Notes: generated from the sequence alone by a model not told the origin. DNA of 6,423 nucleotides from an uncultured Clostridium sp. (GCA_900539645.1 UQCY01000107.1:1-6423); one strand, 5' to 3'; counted from the stretch's first letter, positions 1 through 5,706 are shown. Program-made: numbers and translations.

Positions 1-110
1 TAATTATTTAGTATATACTGTGCTATTAACTTCTGACCTTTACTTAATCTCGTATACTGTGTCTGTATATCTGAGATAAGTTTTTTACTGTCCTTTAATG
101 TTTCATCCAT
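1..110 (-). CDS. MurR/RpiR-family transcriptional regulator, N-terminal part (runs off the window)
   Basis: The first 36 codons of a minus-strand gene are present; the rest lies beyond position 1. The visible peptide starts MDETLKDSKKLISDIQ and contains the stretch RLSKGQKLIAQYILNN. A 'LSKGQKxIAxYIL' segment near the N-terminus is typical of the winged helix-turn-helix domain of RpiR-family regulators, which usually carry a sugar-phosphate-binding SIS domain after it; that domain is outside the window. The ATG at 110-108 is preceded by an AAGGAG-type ribosome binding site (rc of 121-126) about 10 nt upstream. A candidate promoter lies about 115 nt further up, and the leader contains an inverted repeat. 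Regulators of this family control sugar or amino-sugar catabolism, or cell-wall recycling; the ligand here cannot be inferred. The family call rests on this short segment only. Confidence 0.72.
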   Translation of the reverse strand, partial: MDETLKDSKKLISDIQTQYTRLSKGQKLIAQYILNN

Positions 111-161
111 TTTTTTCTTTCTCCTTTTACCCTATATCTTTATTTTTATTAAGAATGCAAC

Positions 162-196
162 TCAATATACATCTATTCAAATTTTCTGTATATTGA
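162..196. repeat. Perfect 10-bp inverted repeat in the regulator gene leader
   Basis: TCAATATACA at 162-171 is the exact reverse complement of TGTATATTGA at 187-196, separated by 15 nt. It lies between the predicted transcription start of the RpiR-type gene (about 225) and its ATG (110). It could be a dyad bound by a regulator, possibly the adjacent RpiR-type protein itself, or a weak AU-rich RNA stem. There is no U-tract, so it is not an intrinsic terminator. The function is inferred only from position and symmetry. Confidence 0.5.
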
Positions 197-231
197 CACT
201 AATAATATATAAAGTTTCATTTCTCTACCAT

Positions 232-260
232 ATTATAACACTTTATCCACTTATTTTTAA
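232..260 (-). promoter_or_regulatory. Candidate promoter for the RpiR-type gene
   Basis: On the minus strand a consensus TATAAT (-10, rc of 232-237) is preceded by TG plus one base, an extended -10. A weak TTAAAA -35 (rc of 255-260) sits 17 bp upstream. The expected start is near 225, giving a leader of about 115 nt that contains the inverted repeat. The 200-bp gap between this gene and mnmM shows no convincing terminator for mnmM, so some read-through into the regulator gene is possible. Confidence 0.55.
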
Positions 261-310
261 TATATAAGTGCAATTTTTTTGTCATATTTTTATTTTTTGG
301 AAACTTTTCT

Positions 311-892
311 TTATACTTGTTTTTTCTTTTCTATTAATATTATAGATGGCGGGTTATTCTTTTGATTTATAAACTTAGATTCAAACACATTATACTCCTT
401 TTGATCTAAATTTGCTGCGTAATCAAATACTGCATTTCTTTCTTCCATTCCACCCTCATGACCTGTATAGATTGAAATGCAAACCACTCCATTTTCCTCA
501 AGCAACGCCACCGACTGCTTTATAGCCTCTATAGTTGTGTCTGGCTTAGTTATTATCCTATGCTCACATCTTGGCAGATACCCTAAATTAAACACTGCAC
601 ACTTGATGCTATCTTTAACATAGTTGCTTATATTTTCGTGTCCATCTAAAATAAGCTCTACCCTATCCTCAAACTCAAGCTTTTTAACTTTCTTTTCAGT
701 AGACTTTATCGCCTCTTCCTGAACATCAAAAGCATAAACCTTGCCATTTTCGCCAACTAATTCAGCTAAAAATACTGTATCGTATCCATTGCCCATAGTT
801 GCATCTATACAAACATCGCCTTCTCCAATGACCTCTTTAATGTACATCTTGGCGATGTTGTTTACGTTGTCAAAATTGTTTCTCTTTTTCAT
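311..892 (-). CDS. mnmM: tRNA 5-aminomethyl-2-thiouridine methyltransferase (MnmM/YtqB, class I SAM fold)
   Basis: The 193-residue protein matches the YtqB family, formerly annotated as putative rRNA methylase and now known in Bacillus as MnmM. MnmM uses S-adenosylmethionine to methylate nm5(s2)U34 to mnm5(s2)U34 at the wobble position of tRNAs, a cytosolic reaction. Visible signatures are the SAM-binding motif IDATMGNG (29-36), followed by GKVYAFDVQ (50-58) with the acidic residue expected to hold the ribose; FNLGYLP (101-107); ITKPDTT (114-120); YTGHEGG (142-148); and the C-terminal NNPPSIILIEKK. Length is normal for the family. After FNLGYLP the usual Gly-Gly-Asp/Lys-type turn reads RCEH, a local variation. 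A GGAG lies only 2 nt before the ATG, closer than usual; a partial AAGAG further up may be the real ribosome binding site. The gene has its own promoter and appears to be a single-gene unit. Confidence 0.9.
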   Translation of the reverse strand: MKKRNNFDNVNNIAKMYIKEVIGEGDVCIDATMGNGYDTVFLAELVGENGKVYAFDVQEEAIKSTEKKVKKLEFEDRVELILDGHENISNYVKDSIKCAVFNLGYLPRCEHRIITKPDTTIEAIKQSVALLEENGVVCISIYTGHEGGMEERNAVFDYAANLDQKEYNVFESKFINQKNNPPSIILIEKKKQV

Positions 893-980
893 ATCTCCAT
901 CTCTTTTCGTAAAAAACTACAATAACAAAAGTTGTTACGTATAATCACTTCACTTTATCTTTTTATTTTTTCCACATTAT

Positions 981-1009
981 ATTATAACCAACTTAAACAT
1001 TTAATACAA
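981..1009 (-). promoter_or_regulatory. Promoter of mnmM
   Basis: On the minus strand TTGTAT (-35, rc of 1004-1009) is followed after 17 bp by a perfect TATAAT (-10, rc of 981-986). This is a good housekeeping sigma-factor promoter. It lies just downstream of the terminator that closes the rluB unit. The predicted start is near 974, giving a leader of about 80 nt before the mnmM ATG. Confidence 0.75.
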
Positions 1010-1067
1010 TTATTTAATCTACTTTATTTAAAATTTAATTCATTTATTTAATCAATACTTCTATAGA

Positions 1068-1094
1068 AAAAGGGACTTTAAAAAAGCCCCTTTT
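1068..1094 (-). terminator. Intrinsic terminator after rluB
   Basis: A 12-bp stem pairs 1068-1079 with 1083-1094 around a 3-nt loop, with a single A-C mismatch. On the minus strand the GGGGC-bearing arm comes first and the stem ends in a run of T. It separates the lipoprotein-rluB transcript from the mnmM promoter. The A/T-rich flanks mean it could also work on the plus strand, but no plus-strand gene needs it. Confidence 0.75.
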
Positions 1095-1130
1095 ATAAAT
1101 TTCTGTTTATTTTTATAAATTTCTATTTAT
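1091..1130. repeat. Tandem duplication, 2 x 20 bp
   Basis: Positions 1091-1110 and 1111-1130 are identical except for one base (G at 1105, A at 1125). The unit begins TTTTATAAATTTCT. The repeat starts within the distal arm of the rluB terminator and runs into the end of the short orphan reading frame after rluB. A slippage-type duplication is the simplest explanation. Confidence 0.85.
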
Positions 1131-1194
1131 CGAAGTCTATTGTAAACTTCATTCCACCAACCTGAACTGTATCTTTTTTAGCTAGTAATTTATT
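1123..1194 (-). pseudogene. Possible C-terminal remnant of a lost gene (23 codons, no start)
   Basis: Directly behind rluB, overlapping its stop codon in another frame, the minus strand reads 23 open codons ending in TAG. The peptide includes DTVQVGGMKFTIDFDK, which looks protein-like and unlike the AT-rich spacer around it. A stop codon lies just upstream (1195-1197) and there is no start codon or ribosome binding site for the full stretch. The QVGGMKFTID pattern recalls a segment of the 5'-nucleotidase C-terminal domain, where a 'GxFPQVSGLKFTYD'-like motif occurs; this is a recollection of the family pattern, not a search result. It could equally be a chance open frame, because the stretch is very short. 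Confidence 0.3.
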
Positions 1195-1906
1195 TTACTG
1201 TTTTTAAGTATGCCACTTCTTCATCAGTTAGGTTTCTATATTCCCCAACCTCAAGTCCTCTTATATTTATTCTTCCCATCTGAATTCTTCTAAGATTTCT
1301 CACTGGATGATTTATAGCCTTACACATCTTTCTAACCTGTCTATTTCTTCCTTCGTGAATAGTAATCTTACAAACAGAATAGTTCTTTTCTTCATTTACC
1401 TTCACGATTTTTAACTTAGCCTTTGCAGTTGTGTAATCCTCTATCTGTAATCCGTTTTCAAAACGTCTTTTTTCCTCAGGAGTGATTATACCATTTACCA
1501 TTGCTAAATAAGTCTTTTCAACTTCATGCTTAGGATGAGTAAGTTTGTAAGTCAAATCCCCGTCGTTTGTAAGGATTAACAGACCACTTGTTTCGTAGTC
1601 AAGTCTGCCAACTGGGTAAACTCTCTCATCTACATCCTTTAATATATCAAGCACACTTGGTCTATCAAACTGATCTTTTACAGTTGTTATATATCCCTCA
1701 GGCTTGTTAAGAAGTATGTAAACCTTCTTTTCCTCCTGATTTATAGCCACTCCATCGACCTCTACTATATCCTTTGTTTCATCTACTGTTGTAGATAATT
1801 CAGTTATTAGCTCGCCGTTTATTGTTACTCTCCCAGAAATTATAAGCTCTTCTGCCTTTCTTCTTGAAGCAACTCCACACGAAGCTATGTATTTATTTAT
1901 TCTCAT
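1190..1906 (-). CDS. rluB: 23S rRNA pseudouridine synthase, RluB/RsuA family
   Basis: The 238-residue protein has a complete RsuA/RluB layout. An N-terminal S4 RNA-binding domain (about 1-50; MRINKYIASCGVASRRKAEE) is followed by the catalytic domain, with LLNKPEGYITT (65-75) and the active-site motif GRLDYETSGLLILTNDG. Asp103 is the expected catalytic residue. The late motif EGRNRQVRKM and the C-terminal RNLTDEEVAYL complete it. The enzyme isomerises a uridine to pseudouridine in 23S rRNA; in Gram-positive bacteria RluB-type enzymes act near helix 90-92 of the peptidyl-transferase region. RluB rather than RsuA is inferred from the Firmicutes one-copy pattern, so the exact target is less certain than the family. 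An AAAGGA ribosome binding site precedes the ATG by about 6 nt. The gene starts 26 bp after the lipoprotein gene and is probably co-transcribed with it. Confidence 0.9.
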   Translation of the reverse strand: MRINKYIASCGVASRRKAEELIISGRVTINGELITELSTTVDETKDIVEVDGVAINQEEKKVYILLNKPEGYITTVKDQFDRPSVLDILKDVDERVYPVGRLDYETSGLLILTNDGDLTYKLTHPKHEVEKTYLAMVNGIITPEEKRRFENGLQIEDYTTAKAKLKIVKVNEEKNYSVCKITIHEGRNRQVRKMCKAINHPVRNLRRIQMGRINIRGLEVGEYRNLTDEEVAYLKTVK

Positions 1907-1932
1907 TTTAATTCCTTTCTAACTTATATCTT

Positions 1933-2619
1933 CTATTCTGCTGATTCTCCACCAGAGCTTTCTCCACCACCTGAAGAACCTCCTGATGAATTTCCTCCTT
2001 CATTAGATGATCCACCTGAAGAACTTCCTCCAGATTGCTCACCACTGCTTCCACTATTATTGCTACTTCCACTATTTCCACTTGAAGAATTTCCTGAAGA
2101 ACTTCCTCCAGAACTACTATTATCACTTGTGTTATCTTTTTTATTACTTGAACTTGATGAAGAATTTGAATTTAATGCATCAGACTCTACCTGACTTTTA
2201 TTATTCTTAGCAGCTTCCTTTGCATTCTGCTTTCTCTCTTCTCTCTCAGCATTTAAATTCTCAACCAACTTTTCTAGCTCAGCCTTCTTCTGCTCAGCTT
2301 CCTTCTTTATCTTTGAAGAACCATTCTTTAACTGAAGAATTTTCTCTATTTCCTTTAATGCCTTTTCATATTCCTCGTCTTTTTCATATTCTTCAACTCT
2401 TAACATTCTCATTGCCTGACCGTACATATCTCTGGCAACTTTGTTTTCACTATCGCCCTCTAAAACATCTGAAAACTTCTGCATCGCAGTCTTGTACTCA
2501 TGCTTCTCTAAAGCTACCTGACCATCATTAAAAAGCTCAGAACCTTCATTAGACTTACACGCAGTCAAACTAAGTGCCATAACCATACTAAGTGCAATCA
2601 ATTTTATTTTAAACTTCAT
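1933..2619 (-). CDS. Lipoprotein with TPR-like/coiled-coil region and Ser/Gly/Asn-rich tail
   Basis: The 228-residue protein begins with a lipoprotein signal peptide: basic MKFKIK, a hydrophobic core (7-19) and the lipobox LTAC with Cys21 as the lipidation site, so it should be anchored to the outer face of the membrane. Residues 28-73 resemble a helical tetratricopeptide-type hairpin (ELFNDGQVALEKHEYKTAMQKF). Residues about 75-140 are highly charged, Glu/Lys-rich and probably coiled coil. From about 150 to the end the sequence is almost only Ser, Gly, Asn and Glu, a flexible low-complexity tail with no LPXTG or cell-wall-binding domain. I do not recognise a named family; an envelope scaffold or sensor role would be speculation. 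A strong AGGAGG ribosome binding site lies just ahead of the ATG. rluB follows 26 bp downstream in the same direction. Confidence 0.75.
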   Translation of the reverse strand: MKFKIKLIALSMVMALSLTACKSNEGSELFNDGQVALEKHEYKTAMQKFSDVLEGDSENKVARDMYGQAMRMLRVEEYEKDEEYEKALKEIEKILQLKNGSSKIKKEAEQKKAELEKLVENLNAEREERKQNAKEAAKNNKSQVESDALNSNSSSSSSNKKDNTSDNSSSGGSSSGNSSSGNSGSSNNSGSSGEQSGGSSSGGSSNEGGNSSGGSSGGGESSGGESAE

Positions 2620-2645
2620 AATATCCCTCCTACGTATTCAATATA

Positions 2646-2674
2646 ATTTTAACATATCTTTACATATATAGAAA
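2646..2674 (-). promoter_or_regulatory. Weak candidate promoter for the lipoprotein-rluB unit
   Basis: On the minus strand an extended -10 (TG, one base, TAAAAT; rc of 2646-2654) lies about 27 nt before the lipoprotein ATG. At 17 bp spacing the -35 position reads TTTCTA, a poor match. The predicted leader is about 20 nt, just enough for the AGGAGG site. No better candidate is seen between the palindrome and the gene. Confidence 0.35.
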
Positions 2675-2754
2675 GATTAAGATTCCTAGCTAAAATTCTA
2701 CAAGATACCTACATCTCCTACTCTCGATGTACGCAGCTTCAGAATTATAAAAAA

Positions 2755-2790
2755 TTAGGGCTAATTGCAAACTTGCAACAAGCCCATTTT
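2755..2790 (+). terminator. Terminator-like hairpin in the left palindrome arm (mirror copy of the lysA terminator)
   Basis: GGGCT (2758-2762) pairs with AGCCC (2781-2785), and TTGCA (2765-2769) with TGCAA (2774-2778), around a short internal mismatch. The stem is followed by ATTTTATT on the plus strand and by TAATTTTTT on the minus strand. Its sequence matches the lysA terminator in inverted orientation. On the minus strand it would insulate the lipoprotein gene from any read-through out of lysA; on the plus strand no gene uses it today. Confidence 0.55.
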
Positions 2791-3068
2791 ATTAGTCATA
2801 ATCTTTTATGAATTTAGTGTATTGTATAGAGTAGTAAAATCAAAAACTTACCAAGAATAATGTAAATATATAGCATATGAGTTATATAGACAAAACTCTC
2901 TCGACAATCTGCAGACGCGTGTTTTAACTACAACAAAACTATTTTTTGCTCACGCGTCGAAGCCTGGAGAGAAGTTTGTCTATATCTCATATGCTTCGCA
3001 TATTAAAGTAGGATTGGTAAGTTTTTGATTTTACTATTCTTCATTCACTAAACATAAAAGATTATTCT

Positions 3069-3099
3069 AAAAAGGGCTGTTGCAATTTACAACAGCCCT
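3069..3099 (-). terminator. Intrinsic terminator of the lysC-lysA unit
   Basis: A perfect 10-bp GC-containing stem pairs 3073-3082 with 3090-3099 around a 7-nt loop. On the minus strand it is followed by TTTTT. It begins only 5 nt after the lysA stop codon, so it is the natural end of the lysine operon transcript. It also forms part of the right arm of the long palindrome. Confidence 0.85.
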
Positions 3100-3104
3100 A
3101 AGTT

Positions 3105-4397
3105 TTATAATTCTAAAGCAAGTACATCTTCGAATGTTTGTCTTCTACATACTGGTGTTATTTCACCATTTTTTACGGCTATTACAGCTGGTTTCTGAAT
3201 TTTGTTATAGTTTGAAGCCATTGAATATCCATAAGCTCCTGTTGATGTAGTGATTAGAATATCTCCACTCTCTATCTCAGATATCGCAACATTATTTATT
3301 AAGATATCTCCACTTTCGCAGCATTTTCCAGCAATAGTTACTTTATTGTCTGTATTTCCATTCATCTTATTAACGATACTACATTCATATCCTGCATGAT
3401 ATAGAGATGGTCTGATATTATCAGTCATACCTCCATCAACACTTACATATACCCTAACGTCTTTAATATCTTTTATTGAACCTATTGTGTATAGAGTACT
3501 TCCTGCATTTGCTATTACAGATCTACCTGGCTCTATAACAAGGTGTGGAACTTCCATACCTAACTCAGCACAAGTTTTTTCTGCTCTATCAATTATAGAC
3601 TCACAGAAATCTTTTATAGCTCTTGGTTTATCTTCTTCAGTATAATAAACACCAACTCCACCACCTAAATCTACATCTGTTAACTCTATACCGTAGTTTT
3701 CTTTTATTTCCTTAACAAGTTTCATCATAACATCTACTTCATCAAGGAATGGCTCAAGCTCAAATATCTGAGAACCTATGTGTGCATGAAGTCCAACTAA
3801 TTTAACTCTTTTGTACTCTTTTAATTTTTCTATTGCATTGTATAAATCTCCATTTACAAGTGCAAATCCGAATTTTGAATCTATCTGTCCTGTTTTTATA
3901 TACTCATGAGTGTGAGCTTCTATACCTGGAGTTATTCTAAAGTATATTTCCTGTACTTTATCTTCTCTTTCGCAAATTTCTTCTAATAAATCTAATTCAT
4001 AGAAGTTATCAACTACGAATTTTCCAACTCCGTATTCTACACCCATCTCAACTTCTTCTCTAGTTTTATTGTTTCCATGGAAGAATATGTTCTCCATTGG
4101 GAATCCTGATTTATGAGCTGTGTATAATTCTCCGCCAGATACTACATCAAGACACATCTTTTCTTCTTTTATAAGTCTGCACATATACCCTGGTAAAAAT
4201 GCCTTACCTGCATATGCTACCCTATTTCCATTTTCTTCAGCTTTAAAATATTTTCTGTACTCTCTACAGTTATCTCTTATAAGCTGCTCATCAAATACAT
4301 AAAGAGGTGTTTTGTATTCTTTTACCATATCTAGGCAATTTACACCACCAATATAAAGTTCGTCGTTTTTTATTTCCATACTCCCATGAAGTTTCAT
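3105..4397 (-). CDS. lysA: Diaminopimelate decarboxylase
   Basis: The 430-residue enzyme catalyses the last step of lysine synthesis, decarboxylating meso-diaminopimelate to L-lysine with pyridoxal phosphate in the cytosol. It is full length for the fold-type III family. Visible motifs: VAYAGKAFL (60-68), with Lys65 as the expected PLP Schiff-base lysine; HAHIGSQI (204-211); GGGVGV (245-250), phosphate binding; IEPGRS (288-293); SVDGGMTDNIRPSLY (319-333); and GKCCESGD (357-364), with Cys360 as the expected active-site cysteine from the partner subunit of the dimer. The ATG at 4397 has an AGGGA site about 8 nt upstream. A second ATG six codons later has GGAG only 2 nt before it, so the first is preferred. 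The gene starts 30 bp after lysC and shares its riboswitch control. Its last codons lie inside the right arm of the long palindrome, but the ending EDVLALEL looks normal for the family. Confidence 0.96.
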   Translation of the reverse strand: MKLHGSMEIKNDELYIGGVNCLDMVKEYKTPLYVFDEQLIRDNCREYRKYFKAEENGNRVAYAGKAFLPGYMCRLIKEEKMCLDVVSGGELYTAHKSGFPMENIFFHGNNKTREEVEMGVEYGVGKFVVDNFYELDLLEEICEREDKVQEIYFRITPGIEAHTHEYIKTGQIDSKFGFALVNGDLYNAIEKLKEYKRVKLVGLHAHIGSQIFELEPFLDEVDVMMKLVKEIKENYGIELTDVDLGGGVGVYYTEEDKPRAIKDFCESIIDRAEKTCAELGMEVPHLVIEPGRSVIANAGSTLYTIGSIKDIKDVRVYVSVDGGMTDNIRPSLYHAGYECSIVNKMNGNTDNKVTIAGKCCESGDILINNVAISEIESGDILITTSTGAYGYSMASNYNKIQKPAVIAVKNGEITPVCRRQTFEDVLALEL

Positions 4398-4427
4398 ATC
4401 TTATTCCCTACTTTCTTTCAATTTCTC

Positions 4428-5621
4428 TTATACATTAAATTCTTCGCACATTTTCTGTATAGCTACTTCTTTGTCTGAAGTATTTATTGCGCAAGTTATT
4501 CTTATTTCTGATGTTGTTATTAATTTTACTCTTATGTTGTTTTCTTTGAATATTCTAAATACCTTTGAAGCAACACCTGAAGTATGTTTCATTCCAAGTC
4601 CTACTAGTGAGAATTTAGTTATTTCGTTGTCTACAGCTACATTTTCATCTGAAGTGTATTTTTTAGCTAATTCTATACATTCTTCAACTTCTTCTTTTGG
4701 TATAGTAAATGATACGTTTAATTTTCCATCTATTGGAGCTGTCTGGCTTATCATATCCACGCTTATAGATTTATTTGCTATATCTTCAAATAGAGCTGAT
4801 ACGTTGTCCATATCTAATTCTTTTATTGTTATTGAGCTATCTGCATCACTTGTTGCTATTCCTGTTATTACTTTATCTTCTAATTTCATGTTTTTTCCTC
4901 CTCTTATGTATGTTCCTTTTACTGTTCCACATGTACGTCCTACATATACTTCTACTCCATATTTCTGAGCAAGTTCTATACTTCTTGAATGCATAACTTT
5001 TGCGCCTAAGCTTGCAAGTTCTAGCATTTCTTCGTATTCTATTTCATCAAGTTTTTTAGCATCTGCATATGCTCTTGGATCTGTAAAGTACACTCCATCT
5101 ACGTCTGTGTATATTTCACATTTTCCGTTTAATTTAACTGCTAATGCAACCGCTGAAGTATCAGATCCTCCTCTTCCTAGAGTAGTGATATCTCCTTCGT
5201 CATTAATTCCCTGGAATCCAGTAACTACTACTACATATCCCTCATCTAAACTTTCCTGTATTCTATCAACATTTATATCATCTATTAATGATTTTCCATG
5301 ATTTCCACTAGTATGTATGTCTAACTGGTAAGCATTGTAGCTTATAGCTTTGCAGCCTAGAGCTTCTAAAGTTATGGCAAGCATTGAAGCTGATATCATT
5401 TCACCAGTTGATAAAAGAGCATCTAGTTCTCTTTTACAAGGTTTATCTGTTACTGATTTAGCCATATTTATATATCCATCAGTAGTTTTTCCCATAGCTG
5501 AAACTACTACTACTATGTTAGGATCAGTTTTCTTTCTTTCTATTATTCCCTCTGCTATTGCTCTGATTTTGTCAGTGTCGGCAACAGAGCTTCCACCGTA
5601 TTTCTGTACAACTACACTCAT
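4428..5621 (-). CDS. lysC: Aspartokinase (lysine-pathway, with tandem ACT domains)
   Basis: The 397-residue protein phosphorylates L-aspartate with ATP, the committed step towards lysine, diaminopimelate, threonine and methionine. The amino-acid kinase domain (about 1-240) shows KYGGSSV (7-13), VVSAMGKTTD (39-48), STGEMISA (71-78), TLGRGGSDTSA (147-157) and YTDVDGVYFTDPR (171-183). Two ACT domains follow (about 255-397), including VSALFEDIANKSISVDMISQ and KLITTSEIRITC, where lysine or threonine feedback binding is expected. Size and layout match the monofunctional Bacillus LysC type, with no homoserine dehydrogenase fusion. A GGAGG site (5629-5633) lies 7 nt before the ATG. The gene follows a lysine riboswitch with terminator and leads a two-gene unit with lysA. 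An internal translation start for a separate ACT-domain beta subunit is visible inside the frame. Confidence 0.96.
   Translation of the reverse strand: MSVVVQKYGGSSVADTDKIRAIAEGIIERKKTDPNIVVVVSAMGKTTDGYINMAKSVTDKPCKRELDALLSTGEMISASMLAITLEALGCKAISYNAYQLDIHTSGNHGKSLIDDINVDRIQESLDEGYVVVVTGFQGINDEGDITTLGRGGSDTSAVALAVKLNGKCEIYTDVDGVYFTDPRAYADAKKLDEIEYEEMLELASLGAKVMHSRSIELAQKYGVEVYVGRTCGTVKGTYIRGGKNMKLEDKVITGIATSDADSSITIKELDMDNVSALFEDIANKSISVDMISQTAPIDGKLNVSFTIPKEEVEECIELAKKYTSDENVAVDNEITKFSLVGLGMKHTSGVASKVFRIFKENNIRVKLITTSEIRITCAINTSDKEVAIQKMCEEFNV
4887..4903 (-). promoter_or_regulatory. Internal ribosome binding site and ATG for the aspartokinase beta subunit
   Basis: Inside lysC the minus strand reads GAGGAGG (rc of 4897-4903), then 7 nt, then an in-frame ATG (4889-4887) that is codon Met245. 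This site is at least as good as the ribosome binding site of lysC itself. Starting here would give a 153-residue protein containing only the two ACT domains. In Bacillus subtilis the lysC gene makes alpha and beta subunits in this way, the beta starting near residue 246, and the enzyme is an alpha2-beta2 tetramer. The product here is inferred from that precedent. Confidence 0.75.
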
Positions 5622-5706
5622 TCTTTTACCTCCTAATGAATAATAAAAACCTTTTGCAAATTTCTATAATTTTGCCAAATATATCGCCCTTTACTTTATT
5701 TCTAAT

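Larger units (their letters stand above)
2726..3128. repeat. Long imperfect palindrome that includes the 3' end and terminator of lysA
   Basis: The left arm (about 2726-2921) and the reverse complement of the right arm (about 2951-3128) align along nearly their whole length with small indels, around a 29-nt centre (2922-2950). Perfect blocks include 23 bp (2832-2854 with 3014-3036), 13 bp (2798-2810 with 3053-3065), and GACGCGTG (2914-2921) with CACGCGTC (2951-2958) at the centre. Each arm also contains its own terminator-like hairpin near the outer end. The right arm enters the lysA coding end: GATGTAC and the GAATTATAA stop region of lysA recur in mirror form at 2726-2750. No protein-coding gene lies inside. 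It fills the 485-bp gap between lysA and the lipoprotein gene. It could be an inverted duplication of the lysA end or a palindromic miniature element; I favour the former. Confidence 0.85.

Noticed and set aside
193..221. TTGACA on the plus strand as a promoter
   Set aside because: At 17-bp spacing the -10 position reads TTCATT and no plus-strand gene follows; the hexamer is also part of the inverted repeat.
1908..2126. A 72-codon minus-strand open frame overlapping the lipoprotein tail
   Set aside because: It is a shifted reading of the Ser/Gly repeat DNA, rich in Val/Glu/Leu/Gln, with no ribosome binding site; the lipoprotein frame explains the region.
2726..3128. CRISPR array, tRNA or insertion sequence in the lysA-lipoprotein gap
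   Set aside because: There are no direct repeats with spacers, no cloverleaf and no transposase frame; the structure is one long inverted repeat. A miniature element remains possible but its outer ends lie in lysA coding sequence.
4379..4397. Later ATG (codon 7) as the lysA start
   Set aside because: Its GGAG is only 2 nt upstream, too close for good initiation, while the first ATG has an AGGGA at normal distance.
4471..4968. A 165-codon plus-strand open frame antisense to lysC
   Set aside because: lysC is an unmistakable aspartokinase on the other strand; this frame has no recognisable domain and mirrors its codon pattern. The other plus-strand frames over lysA, lysC, the lipoprotein and the TudS-like gene were dropped for the same reason.
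5638..5706. A second promoter between the riboswitch terminator and lysC
   Set aside because: No -35/-10 pair of acceptable spacing is seen; the weak TTTGGCAAA/TTTGCAAA symmetry there is AT-rich and has no evident role.
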